From assembly GCA_963978895.1 (NCBI GenBank), contig OZ022238.1, positions 7,598,566 through 7,662,565 of the forward strand: a stretch of 64,000 nucleotides of DNA, in the 5' to 3' direction. Position numbers and translations under genes: made by a program. Position 1 is the first letter of the stretch. Each line of letters opens with the position of its first letter. Positions 1 through 13,600 of this stretch are shown in pieces. The notes beneath the pieces are model-generated. The model searched no databases. It saw only the letters and a program-made list of their open reading frames with translations, and was not told where the DNA came from. This DNA comes from Erpobdella octoculata. Its lineage: Eukaryota; Annelida; Clitellata; Hirudinida; Erpobdellidae.

Positions 1-133
1 ATATATATATAGATATAAAGAAAACAAGAAAAAATAGATGAATAATTAAATTTTGAGTGAGTAGACCTACGAAAGAGACACGCAAATGAGGCAGAAGTCA
101 TGTCTCGTGTGATAGAAATAAAGAAGATTTAAT

Positions 134-180
134 CAATCTGTTTTTTTATAATAGTTTATAGTCTTTTACACCAAGTAGGT
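134..180 (-). repeat. truncated copy of a dispersed ~160-bp repeat
   Basis: On the minus strand this ends with the block GGTGTAAAAGACTATAAACT followed by an A-run. The same block closes fuller copies at 3567-3753 (minus), 16108-16275 and 34188-34347 (plus), with a weaker one near 52888-53003. Only the 3' part is present. The A-rich end suggests a retroposed short element; the family is not named here. Confidence 0.55.
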
Positions 181-394
181 GGAATTGAATTAATTTATTA
201 CTTACCTGATGATTTATAATAGTATGGTCTGGCAGAAGATAAATATATTTGAAACATCAGTCAGATTAACGCGTCGCGTTGAGCGGATAGAAACAGTAAA
301 ACACAAAACACAATTCTGTTACAAATGGGATTTTATTTATCTTAGAGATGAAACAAAAGTTTCCAAAATTGAAAAGTTTGAGTTGAATTCATAA

Positions 395-3213
<2,819 letters not shown>

Positions 3214-3566
3214 AACAACGCTTTTAAAATATGTTTTTTGTTGGGAATGCGCTTTATAATATCGCGTCATTTAATTTTCAAATCAACCTTTTAATTTTGC
3301 AAACTCAAAACAAATACAACAAAAACATCATTATATTTTAAAATCTATATTTATTCAATTATTTTTTTTTTTTGAACGGAGTAAATGTGGCAACCAGAGA
3401 GCTACATGGGACCACCGGACAATTTACCCGTTCAAAATCGCCAATCGGGGTTTTTCAAAACTGAGACCATAACTATAAGAGCTGTAGTGTTTTTTTTTGT
3501 TAAAAATGTATTTCACGGCATTTACAGGATGTTGTGGTTTTTTTGTATACATATATCTAAAAAGTT

Positions 3567-3753
3567 TTTTTGATAATAGTTTATAGACTTTTACACCAGG
3601 TGTTTTAAGACTGATGTAGCAGTCTTTTACACCAGGTAATGATAGACTGATGTAGCAGTATGTACGATATACCGCAAGACTTCCTGTCATGGTTCTTAAT
3701 TTGATCCTTTTGACTGTTCCTTCCTCTTTATACAGGTTTGGAACTGGTTCGCA
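3567..3753 (-). repeat. copy of the dispersed ~160-bp repeat, with internal duplication
   Basis: Read on the minus strand it has the family landmarks in order: CCAGTTCCAAACCTGTATAA, ACAGGAAGT, then GGTGTAAAAGTCTATAAACT and an A-rich end. The block around CCTGGTGTAAAAG is duplicated inside this copy. Confidence 0.6.
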
Positions 3754-4857
3754 AAAACGATGCGGAATTATCAAAAAAAAAGTTTGTGTTTCACGGATTT
3801 AAGTAGTTTTTGTGTTTTTTGGAACAAATAAAATAACATATTTTAAGGGTTTGATTAAGTATTTATTGTTATTTTTAAAAAGAAGTATTTCACATTTCCA
3901 AAATAATTAAATTCTGAGAATGCTTAAGGCACTTGTGCATTCGAAGAAATTATTTTAATAATATAATAATATTTAAAAGGATTAGTAAAAGGAGGGGTCA
4001 CCAGACGCGTTAGATAGAAATTTTTTATTTTGTGTGTTGAAATTATTTAACACGTACTTTTTGCCAAGATTTAGTTATTCAAACGCCGATTTATGTCTGT
4101 TACTGTTTTATAGCAAATTAGTATAGTTAGTTGAATTTTTGGAATTTTTTCGAGTGAAATACAATACATGTTACAACTTAATAAAGTCATTATCAGATCC
4201 ATTAGAATATTTTGAGAAAAAAAAACGGAAAAATTCCAGAATATTTCACAAATATGAAAAAAATCCGAAAATTATTAAGATTTTTTAAACAAAACACAAA
4301 CATTTTTTATGCACAACCAAATTTTAAAATATGGGAAAACCGATCATATGACGCAATTTTTTTTGTCTACTTTCATCCTACACCCAGGCCCGTAGCCAAC
4401 TAGTGTGGGAAAGAGTGCATGCACCCGAGGGATTGACCACTCTCTAGATGGGTGCACGAAGCAAAAATTATAACAAAAAATCCTTAGGAATTTTTGCGTA
4501 TTTTTGATTTTTTGCATTTGTTGGAATTTCTGCATAGTTTGGAATTTTTCCATCAATCGCGACCTTCACATTAATGAAAAAGCCGTCATCGAAATTTTTT
4601 GCAGAAAAAAGTTGGCTGAATTTGATACTGTAATTTACCGTTTCAATCTAAATGTGTTTGTTATTACTAATTATTACTGAAACTGCCGTTAAATGATCGT
4701 TAAGCCTTGACTTTTATGGGTCGTAAATTTTTCAGAAAACTCCTTACTAATCAGTTTCCCCCAGGCCCCCCGAAAAAATTCTGGCTGCGCCAGTGCACGT
4801 GAATAGCGCTATACAAACATTATTTGACTGTTCGATTGATTGATTGATTAATGTTAA

Positions 4858-4923
4858 TCCATAGACTTATAATATAAATAATATAAAATAATAAATAATA
4901 TAATATTATATTATAAGTCTATG
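4858..4923. repeat. AT-rich palindrome
   Basis: CATAGACTTATAATATAA is mirrored by TTATATTATAAGTCTATG across an AT-only centre, giving an 18-bp stem. It may be a small foldback MITE; no TSD was resolved. Confidence 0.7.
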
Positions 4924-4991
4924 TGTTAATCATATCTTAGTAGGATGGCGGGAAAAGAGCGATGTATGCACTTGTATGCACATCTCCCACT

Positions 4992-5046
4992 GCGCCACCT
5001 ATAGATATCTATGGCGCCACCTATAGATATCTATGGCGCCACCTAT
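4992..5046. repeat. 22-bp tandem repeat, ~2.4 copies
   Basis: The unit GCGCCACCTATAGATATCTA plus TG is repeated twice and followed by a partial third copy. Each unit contains the palindrome ATAGATATCTAT. Confidence 0.8.
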
Positions 5047-5132
5047 GTTATGTAGATAGCCTGACTAATAATAATATTATTAGAAAATAATAGCCTGTGC
5101 CTGGTGCTCGGTAATTCCACGGTCGTTATAAC

Positions 5133-5396
5133 ACTGGAGTTAAGCTGGCAGACTCGATTAGTATGGGATTACGTAGAGTGAATGTATGGGTGAAGCTAGC
5201 AGACTCGGAAACAAAATTAACTTTAAAAAAAAAAAAAACATCGGTAATAAAAGATACAGGTCTATTAAGTTATAATATGCACTCAAATTCAATACACCCA
5301 CAGAAATTCCGAAGAAATCGAGTTGGTTCTAAACGTAAACAATAGATAGCCTGAGGCGCACGGCGGATGGCATACACAGAGCATTCTATAGCGCTT
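5133..5396 (+). repeat. left terminal inverted repeat of the 5-kb element
   Basis: This pairs as reverse complement with 9933-10198. Shared blocks include GATTACGTAGAGTGAATGTA and GATAGCCTGAGGCGCACGGC. The arms differ mainly by an A-run length change near 5226-5238 and scattered substitutions. Similarity fades after GCATTCTATA(G/A)CGCT. Confidence 0.9.
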
Positions 5397-6746
5397 ACTT
5401 AAACAGAAATGATTTATTATATCTGAGCTTTCGAACTAACTTTCAATATTTTTAAAATTTTTTTATTAAACTGCAAACACTCGTAAATGTACATATAGTC
5501 TGGTAGATTTAGCTTTTGATACGGAAATTTTAATAGACAAGCCAAAAAGTACATTAAACTATAGTATTTATTATAACTAAGAGCTGGAAAGAGATACCAG
5601 ACACAGATCGGTCCCTAAAAAAAGTTATTAGCAAAAGAAGTTGCTCAAAACTCGCGAATCTGTTTATTAACACCAACCAATCAGAAGCCAGCTTTTTATT
5701 ATTCTGCGTAAAAAGTGACGCTTAATTTAAAAATTTTCTCCACGAAATGTACTCTTCGACTCTTCTTATGCTCAAATGCTCATAAAACAGTTCAATTATT
5801 CATTTCTATATTTTTTTAACAAAACTTTTATTTTCCGTTTGCTTATGGAGCTTCCCTAAGAATTTTGAACCCCTGTCAAACAATTATGTACGCTCAACTA
5901 GTCTATGTCTTCGACATTTGCCAGAACTTAATAAGCAATACAACCTGAAAACCAAAGCTTTTTGACAATAGCTGAAGGGGTGGCGGTTATGGAAATCTCT
6001 TCACTTTTTCAAGGAAGACCATGCTCAAGTATCTTAAAGACAAGAAATTTATTGAACACAATTGTTGTTAGAACAGCATACATTTTTATTTCTAAAACAA
6101 AAGATAAATTGCAACTTAATAGGTAATTATAATAATAACTGTTATCTAGCTTTAAAAATCAATCCATTAAGCAAAATTCAGTCACACAGAAGACTCAGAT
6201 CTTCATCCACAGCTTTACTTTTTGTGCCCACCACACATCTCAAGAGTGCTGTAGACGGAAGGTTCGAGGTTGCCAGACTGAGAATGGTTTGCCAGCTGCT
6301 GTTACATTGGCTGTGACACTTCAGTGCTTCCGAAGAGACCTTCTAAACACTAAACACTGACTAACACCACTTTAAACATTGTCAAATTTTAATTCAATTC
6401 AGAGACAGGTATAACAACACTGACTAACACCACTTTAAACATTGTCCAATTTTAATTCAATTCAGAGTCACTGTTAACAACTTTTGTCGTGCTGGCTGAA
6501 GTAAACTGGGAAGTGTAGATTATGAGGATTTTGTAGATAAATAATGCACATCATATCATAGTCAAATTGTTTGCTGTTTATTATAACACACAAGCAAACA
6601 GTTTTGACATTGAGACAATGCTTAGCAATATCCTCATGTGCAGAAGAACTTGGTTATATAAAGTTTGTATGGTAGGTCCAGTAGTACAATTTCTTTAAAA
6701 TAATGAATAAGAATTTCAGTTAGACCACTGTAAATAAATCCTCACG

Positions 6747-6817
6747 TTAAATTTGCTTCCCGATCAGACACGCTTTGTCGTTGAGGCGCCTTTTAAGTGC
6801 TTGATTCAGTCTGTTTT
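6747..6817 (-). CDS. possible small 3'-terminal exon inside the 5-kb element
   Basis: On the minus strand a splice-acceptor-like tract ending in CAG at 6820-6818 opens a frame reading NRLNQALKRRLNDKACLIG before TAA at 6747-6749. The basic composition and good acceptor suggest a real terminal exon, but the upstream exon was not found and the family is not recognised. It lies downstream of the SGNH frame on the same strand. Confidence 0.25.
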
Positions 6818-6888
6818 CTGAAATTGCAAAACACTATCATTGTAAACATTAGCAGCATATTGTGAATAAATTTGAGTCATTGGTTTCA

Positions 6889-6920
6889 CCAGGTTGCACA
6901 CTTTTTTGTGTGCAACCTGG
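6889..6920. repeat. perfect 13-bp hairpin with T6 loop
   Basis: CCAGGTTGCACAC, then TTTTTT, then GTGTGCAACCTGG. The perfect 13-bp stem lies inside the 5-kb element. Its function is unknown; it could be a structured motif of the element. Confidence 0.85.
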
Positions 6921-7099
6921 TTAATCACAGGGAGTGCCACGTGAAGGCTGACTCGTACTCCCCAACCTAAATACAATCAATATACAAGCAAGATATACGT
7001 TTCAAGAAACGTACCAGCATATGTACATATTTACATCTAAATATACACAAGCCTCTAGGTTTGCTGGAATATCTGGAAACACATTAACAAAAGGATAAC

Positions 7100-7660
7100 C
7101 ACATTAAAATGTTCATATATATATATACAAAATGACATATTTACAACACATTATGAACAAGATTATGCTTCACAAACAGAACATACAACATGAAACTTTT
7201 CCACACATCCAGCTTTGCTGCAATGCATGAAAACATATTAGGATAAAAACATGTTGACTTGTTCATATATATATATACAAAATGATATATTTACAACACA
7301 TTATGAACAAGATTATGTTTAACAAACACAGCAATTACCAAGAAACATGTCCATACATGCACATACTAAATATACACACAATCTGATTTACTGCAATGCG
7401 TGGAAACGCATTAGGAAAAGGATCAACGTATTTACATGTTCGTATATATACAAAATGATATATTTACATCATGTTGAACAGGATTAACATTAAGAAACAC
7501 GCTTAACAATAAACGTATCCACACATGCACATACTCAATATACACACAATGCATGCAATGTGTGGAAACGCATTAGGAAAAGGATCAACGTATTTACATG
7601 TTCGTATTTATACAGAATGACATATTTACAATGCATTACGAACAATATTATGTTTAAATT
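7100..7660. repeat. four diverged ~150-180-bp repeats
   Basis: A block with GTTC(A/G)TATATATA, AAAATGA(C/T)ATATTTACA and GAACAAGATTATG starts near 7111, 7262, 7440 and 7600. These copies are visibly diverged, unlike the 194-bp array further right. Confidence 0.7.
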
Positions 7661-7783
7661 TGACCTGTGCATACATCCAGCTTTACTGCAATGCATGCAC
7701 ATAAAAATACATAAAACATTGCACAGTCCAGTTTTACTGCAACTGTGTGAACATAAAAAAAAACACAGTAAACGACACAAGCA

Positions 7784-8401
7784 CTACAATGAACTGAGTG
7801 CACTGCCTACTGCATTGTGCACACTGTGGAAGTAATGGTGCATTCCTAAATCAGTCATGTGAATACCATCACAGAAGAAGGATGCACCATTATTCCCCCA
7901 AATTCCAAACCTGTGCCGCAGAAACACAGCCCGTGTTGTGTTCTGCCCATCAAGAACAACAGGAAATCTATTGATGGTTTCACAAGCCGCAGACAGTGCA
8001 TCATTGATGCTCGTGATATTATGCCGTGAATGACTTGGCATGGGCAACAACTGGCTGAGGATGATCACTTGTGGATGAGCTAAAGTGATTATACTGTTAA
8101 CATAATTAACAGTATGATCCACAAGTGATCCCGCAGACAGGTGGTCCAAGTCATTCTCGCCCAAATGTATGTAAACAACATCTGGACGAAACAAAAGAGC
8201 GTCCTGCAAAAAACTATTGGCCCAGCGAGCATCCGGAAGCAAGCGAAGACCAGCGCCTCCACGACCAAACGTCTCCACTTGGATGTCCAATGGAGGAAAA
8301 TTTAAGTTGAGGCGTCGGTTATCGTTCATGAACCCTCTCAGTCGAGTGATATAGGAGTGGCCGATCAACGCTACTCTAGACGTAAGTCGTATTTTTCGCA
8401 A
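7784..8401 (-). CDS. SGNH/GDSL-type hydrolase carried by the 5-kb element
   Basis: The minus-strand frame gives about 205 residues with the ordered SGNH blocks. Block I is VALIGHS, with the nucleophile Ser at about 16 (His replaces the usual Asp of GDS). A Gly-rich GRGGAG is at 46-51. Block III is HLGENDL, with Asn at 83. Block V is DGIHMTDLG, with Asp 178 and His 181. The catalytic Ser-Asp-His set is intact. SGNH hydrolases cleave esters, and copies are known in several mobile-element classes, including CR1-type LINEs and some DIRS/Ngaro elements. The frame opened here starts at TTG. It continues upstream into the first 194-bp repeat to a stop without meeting an ATG, so either an upstream exon is missing or the N-terminus is truncated. 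The fold call is strong; the substrate is unknown. Confidence 0.8.
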   Translation of the reverse strand: MRKIRLTSRVALIGHSYITRLRGFMNDNRRLNLNFPPLDIQVETFGRGGAGLRLLPDARWANSFLQDALLFRPDVVYIHLGENDLDHLSAGSLVDHTVNYVNSIITLAHPQVIILSQLLPMPSHSRHNITSINDALSAACETINRFPVVLDGQNTTRAVFLRHRFGIWGNNGASFFCDGIHMTDLGMHHYFHSVHNAVGSALSSL

Positions 8402-9930
8402 TTCTACTATATAACATATCAGTGAAATTCGCGTCTTTTCCTGACGACTTATTAAATATTAAACCTAGGGGTGTAATAAAGATTTTTGGATGTTTATTAA
8501 AAGACCACTAGATGATTGTGTGGCACTTTAAATGGTTGCTTAATAGTTGATAGTTACTGAGATATAGCGGTTGACGTAAGTCGTATTTTTCGCAATTCTA
8601 CTATATAACATATCAGTGAAATTCGCGTCTTTTCCTGACGACTTATTAAATATTAAACCTAGGGGTGTAATAAAGATTTTTGGATGTTTATTAAAAGACC
8701 ACTAGATGATTGTGTGGCACTTTAAATGGTTGCTTAATAGTTGATAGTTACTGAGATATAGCGGTTGACGTAAGTCGTATTTTTCGCAATTCTACTATAT
8801 AACATATCAGTGAAATTCGCGTCTTTTCCTGACGACTTATTAAATATTAAACCTAGGGGTGTAATAAAGATTTTTGGATGTTTATTAAAAGACCACTAGA
8901 TGATTGTGTGGCACTTTAAATGGTTGCTTAATAGTTGATAGTTACTGAGATATAGCGGTTGACGTAAGTCGTATTTTTCGCAATTCTACTATATAACATA
9001 TCAGTGAAATTCGCGTCTTTTCCTGACGACTTATTAAATATTAAACCTAGGGGTGTAATAAAGATTTTTGGATGTTTATTAAAAGACCACTAGATGATTG
9101 TGTGGCACTTTAAATGGTTGCTTAATAGTTGATAGTTACTGAGATATAGCGGTTGACGTAAGTCGTATTTTTCGCAATTCTACTATATAACATATCAGTG
9201 AAATTCGCGTCTTTTCCTGACGACTTATTAAATATTAAACCTAGGGGTGTAATAAAGATTTTTGGATGTTTATTAAAAGACCACTAGATGATTGTGTGGC
9301 ACTTTAAATGGTTGCTTAATAGTTGATAGTTACTGAGATATAGCGGTTGACGTAAGTCGTATTTTTCGCAATTCTACTATATAACATATCAGTGAAATTC
9401 GCGTCTTTTCCTGACGACTTATTAAATATTAAACCTAGGGGTGTAATAAAGATTTTTGGATGTTTATTAAAAGACCACTAGATGATTGTGTGGCACTTTA
9501 AATGGTTGCTTAATAGTTGATAGTTACTGAGATATAGCGGTTGACGTAAGTCGTATTTTTCGCAATTCTACTATATAACATATCAGTGAAATTCGCGTCT
9601 TTTCCTGACGACTTATTAAATATTAAACCTAGGGGTGTAATAAAGATTTTTGGATGTTTATTAAAAGACCACTAGATGATTGTGTGGCACTTTAAATGGT
9701 TGCTTAATAGTTGATAGTTACTGAGATATAGCGGTTGACGTAAGTCGTATTTTTCGCAATTCTACTATATAACATATCAGTGAAATTCGCGTCTTTTCCT
9801 GACGACTTATTAAATATTAAACCTAGGGGTGTAATAAAGATTTTTGGATGTTTATTAAAAGACCACTAGATGATTGTGTGGCACTTTAAATGGTTGCTTA
9901 ATAGTTGATAGTTACTGAGATATAGCGCTT
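8379..9930. repeat. eight tandem copies of a 194-bp unit
   Basis: Units begin at GACGTAAGTCGTATTTTTCG at 8379, 8573, 8767, 8961, 9155, 9349, 9543 and 9737, each exactly 194 bp apart. No difference between copies was noticed apart from the edges. The array sits between the start of the SGNH frame, which overlaps its first copy, and the inner edge of the right TIR. 194 is not a multiple of 3, so no frame runs through it. The homogeneity points to recent amplification or gene conversion. Confidence 0.97.
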
Positions 9931-9932
9931 TA

Positions 9933-10198
9933 CGTCAGCGTTATAGAATGCTCTGTGTATGCCATTCGCCGTGCGCCTCAGGCTATCTATTGTTTACGTT
10001 TAGAACCAACTCGATTTCTTCGGAATTTCTGTGGGTGTATTGAATTTGAGTGCATATTATAACTTAATAGACCTGTATCTTTTATTACCGATGTTTTTTT
10101 TTTATTAAAGTGAATTTTGTTTCCGAGTCTGCTAGCTTCACCCATACATTCACTCTACGTAATCCCATACTAATCGAGTCTGCCAGCTTAACTCCAGT
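9933..10198 (-). repeat. right terminal inverted repeat of the 5-kb element
   Basis: This is the reverse complement of the left arm at 5133-5396. Its inner edge (GATATAGCGCTTTACGTCAG) resembles the junction of the 194-bp units (GATATAGCGGTTGACGTAAG), so the array may have arisen from the TIR boundary. Confidence 0.9.
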
Positions 10199-10420
10199 GT
10201 TATAACTATTACCAAGGCAGTAGGCGCCGTTAGCCGGGGCAATAAGCGGTAAAATTGCTACTGAGCCGGCGGTTTTGCCAAAACAATTGATTCTTCGATC
10301 AATTGATAACGATGTACATATTTTCTAAAGGGGTAGGGTTAGGGTTTAATTTTAAGTAGACATACGGCGGGACTGCCGGTTCAGTAGCAATCTGTGTGCT
10401 GGCCTCAGCAGCTGCATGCA
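10199..10420. repeat. remnant of a repeat interrupted by the 5-kb element
   Basis: GTTATAACTATTACCAAGGC matches the end of the element at 21104. Further in, TTGCTACTGAGCCGGCGG (plus) is mirrored by GCCGGTTCAGTAGCAA near 10376-10391, and both loci contain GGGTAGGGTTAGGG-like or GGTTTAGGGG-like text. It is interpreted as a MULE-like MITE hit by the larger element. Confidence 0.5.
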
Positions 10421-10649
10421 TCTTTGTGGCAACTTCATTAAAGGCAATTAAAGTGTTTAGTAGATAAATACCAGCATAAGCAAATCATCTATTTTTTTAG
10501 ATACAGAAACCTTAGACTTTCAGCAAGCCTTATATTATGAAGGATTTAAATGCCTAATTTTGTTTTGCAGAGCTGCTATGTTTAGAGTTTAGACTCAGAA
10601 GCTGCTAGAATAAATTGTGGTGAACAAAATCAGATAAAAGAAATTGGAC

Positions 10650-13600
10650 ATGGAAGAACAGAATACAGGATTTGGAAAAGAAGAGACAAATGGGGATGAG
10701 ACAGAAGGTCAGGAGAGAATAGAAGTGAAACAGGAAAAAATAGAGGAAGAAGAAGTAGAAAACATCACATCGCAATTTGAGATTCTGCGTAATGGGTCGA
10801 CAAAAGGCAAGGACATTCTTGCTGATGGACGAGGATACTATTTTATTTTGAATAAAATAGCCAAAAAATCTCTCGCCAAATACTGGGCCTGTTCGAGAAA
10901 GACTCAAGATGGTAGATTGTTTTTGTAAATCATATGTGTTGAAAAAATTTCATACATTCTGATATTTATTAGCATAAAATCATAAAATTATTTTAAAAAG
11001 CAATATGAAAATTTATTGTTATTTCAAGATACATGTATGTTCTTTTAAAGGAACATAGGCAAGATAAAATACCCAATATGAAGTAGCACTGTTTTGTAGG
11101 ATATTCAATAAAGCATGTTTTTTCTCTGCTACGGTGCAGCCTTTTATTATATTTTCTCATACATATGTGCTTATATACGGTGTTCTTCTCACAAATGCTG
11201 CATCTTCCCTGTGAATAATAGATTTTCAAGTGACCAACATTGTAAAATCAAAAATCACCCAGCATTTCTGGTATATGTCCAAACATCATTTGTTGTTTTA
11301 GATATAAAATTTTAACTACTTCAAATTGCAACTTTTTTTAATTGTATCTTAGTTTTGAGTGCGTTTTAATAACACTTGAAGCTGCTGACCCGTTAATAGA
11401 ACAATGACAAGAAAAAGGTTAAATCTGATATTAATGCTTAAATTGATGTATTTATTAATATGTTTAAAGGCTGTACTGCAAGAGTACTTGAGAAAGATGG
11501 GGTGTTTACTCAAACCAATGTTCACATCTGCACTTCCCGAGAAGTTTCATTAATAAGAAACCAAGTTCGCAAAGCTGTCAACAAACTCAGTATAGAAGAC
11601 CCAGGCTCATCTGCTTTGGAATTGGTGAACAGAGTACTAAAGACCACTAAAGTTGATGTAACTAGGTTACCTCTACATCAAACATTGAGGAGGTATGTTT
11701 TAATAAGGTCCAAAAGCTTTGATTTTAATGAATCAACTTCATTTCATACAAATCTAGGCAGGTTTACAGATGCAGAAAGAAAGAAGAACAGAGAATAAGA
11801 GTTGAGAAAGGAAATACTGAGGATGAGAAAGAAAAGATGGAGGATGTGAAAGAAGGTATGGAGGATGTGAAAGAAGGTATGGAGGATGTGAAAGAGATGG
11901 AAGATGTGAAAGTAGATATGGAGGATGTGAAAGAAGATATGGAGGATGTGAAAGAAGGTATGGAGGATGTGAAAGTAGAGATGGAGGATGTGAAAGTAGA
12001 GATGGAGGATGTGAAAGAAGGTATGGAGGATGTGAAAGAAGGTATGGAGGATGTGAAAGAAGGTATGGAGGATGTGAAAGTAGAGATGGAGGATGTGAAA
12101 GTAGATATGGAGGATGTGAGAGTAGAGATGGAGGATGTGAAAGTAGATATGGAGGATGTGAAAGTAGATATGGAGGATGTGAAAGTAGAGATGGAGGATG
12201 TGAAAGTAGAGATGGAGGATAATAAAGAAGATATGGAATATGATAAAGAGGAACAGGAAAATGTAGAAGAGGAGAAAGAAGAAAAATCAGATGTCACACC
12301 AAAATTTAAGATTCTGCATTGTGGGTCAATGAGGGACAAGGACCTTCTTGTTGATGGAAGGGGATTCTCTTTTGTTTTGAATAAAAGAGCTAAAAACAAT
12401 ATTTCTAAATATTGGGCCTGCTCTAGGAGAACACAAGGTGGTAGTTTTTTTATGTTAAATCATAAGCATTAAAGTAAATTTATCAAAATCACCATTTATT
12501 TTTAAAATGTCGCTTGTCCACACTAAGCTAGGATTGGATGTTTGCTCCATACTAAGTTCCTCCATAAGTTCAGATCAGACTGCCACCTTAGACCAAGCAC
12601 ATCCATATCTCGTCTAACACATTCCCACCAAGTTTTCTTACTTCTACCCTTCCTTTTATACCTAGAATATCAGTAATATCATCCACACATCTACATTCCG
12701 AAACCCAATCATCTGCATTCTTCCATTTCCATTTAATAGGACATTATTTTATAAAAATGTAAGTTTAGTTAATTAGTTGAAACTGATCTATATGCTGAAA
12801 GTTGTTTATTGATTAATATGTGGAAAGGATGTGCTGCAAGAGTGATTGAAAAAGATGGGATGTTTACTCAAACCAATGTCCACATCTGCACTCCGCGTAA
12901 AGTTTCGTTATCAAGAAAAGTTGTTAACAAACTCAGCATAGAAGAACCATGCTTATCGGCTGTAGAAGTGATGAACAGAGTTCTGAGGACTGCTAAAGTT
13001 GAGGCAACTAGGCTACCTCTACTTCGAGCATTGAGAAGGTATGTTATGATAGGATCCAAAAGCTTCAATTTAATCTGACAGCTTTTTTTTTAGGAAAGCT
13101 TACAGATGCTGGAGAAAAGAAGAACAAGGTAAAAGAGTTGAGAAAGAAAAGACAGAAAATGAAAAAGAAAGGAGATATGATGAAAGAGAAGAGATGGAAG
13201 ATAATAAAGAAGATCAGGACCGAATAGAAGTGAAACAGGAAAAGACAGAAGAAGGGGAGCAAGAAAAAAAAGAAATTGCATCAAAATTTAAAGTTATTCC
13301 TAGTGGGTCAATGAGGGGCAAGGACATTCTTGTGGATGGAAGGGGATTCTCTTTTATTTTAAATAAAACCGCAAAAAAATCTCTTGCCAAATATTGGGCC
13401 TGCTCTAGGAAGACACAAGATGGTAGTTTTTTTTAAGTAAATCATAAGTGTTAAAGAAATATCATATAAAGGAAATTAAAACTGATATAGCTGTTTAAAT
13501 TGATTATTTATTAATATGTTTAAAGGTTGTACTGCAAGAGTAGTTGAGAAAGATGGGGTGTTTACTCAAACCAATGTTCACATCTGCACTCCCCGTAAAG

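Larger units (their letters stand above)
3214..5124. other. intergenic region upstream of MORN5
   Basis: No gene is recognised here. It holds a dispersed-repeat copy (3567-3753), a possible old element with ends near 4387 and 4796, an AT palindrome (4858-4923) and 22-bp tandem repeats (4992-5046). The MORN5 promoter must lie near 3214; no convincing TATA box or other core element was seen. Confidence 0.5.
5133..10198. mobile_element. 5.07-kb long-TIR element with SGNH hydrolase and 194-bp tandem array
   Basis: Both ends begin ACTGGAGTTAAGCTGGCAG in inverted orientation, and homology continues for about 265 bp. The octamer GTTATAAC flanks the element at 5125-5132 and 10199-10206. The string CGTTATAACTATTACC occurs unoccupied at 21104-21119, where it starts another repeat. 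This implies that GTTATAAC was already in the target and was duplicated on insertion, giving an 8-bp TSD. The cargo is an SGNH-hydrolase frame (minus), a Cys-containing possible exon near 6184-6345 (minus), a possible small 3' exon (6747-6817, minus), diverged repeats (7100-7660) and an array of eight 194-bp units against the right TIR. No transposase was recognised. An 8-bp TSD would suit hAT, P, Merlin or Zisupton-like mobilisation, but the superfamily is unassigned. The TIR arms are nearly identical, which suggests recent activity. Confidence 0.8.

Noticed and set aside
4387..4796. Element with ends CAGGCCCGTAGCC and GGCTGCGCCAGTG
   Set aside because: The inverted ends are imperfect and no TSD is seen; the boundaries are too uncertain to list as an element.
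6062..6316. 84-residue plus-strand frame in the 5-kb element
   Set aside because: No recognisable motif. The opposite strand at 6184-6345 looks more exon-like.
8379..9930. CRISPR-like array
   Set aside because: The units are 194 bp head-to-tail with no unique spacers, in eukaryotic DNA inside a transposon.
11764..12399. Ser/Thr-rich minus-strand frame
   Set aside because: Antisense shadow of the acidic heptad repeat in FLYWCH exon 3.
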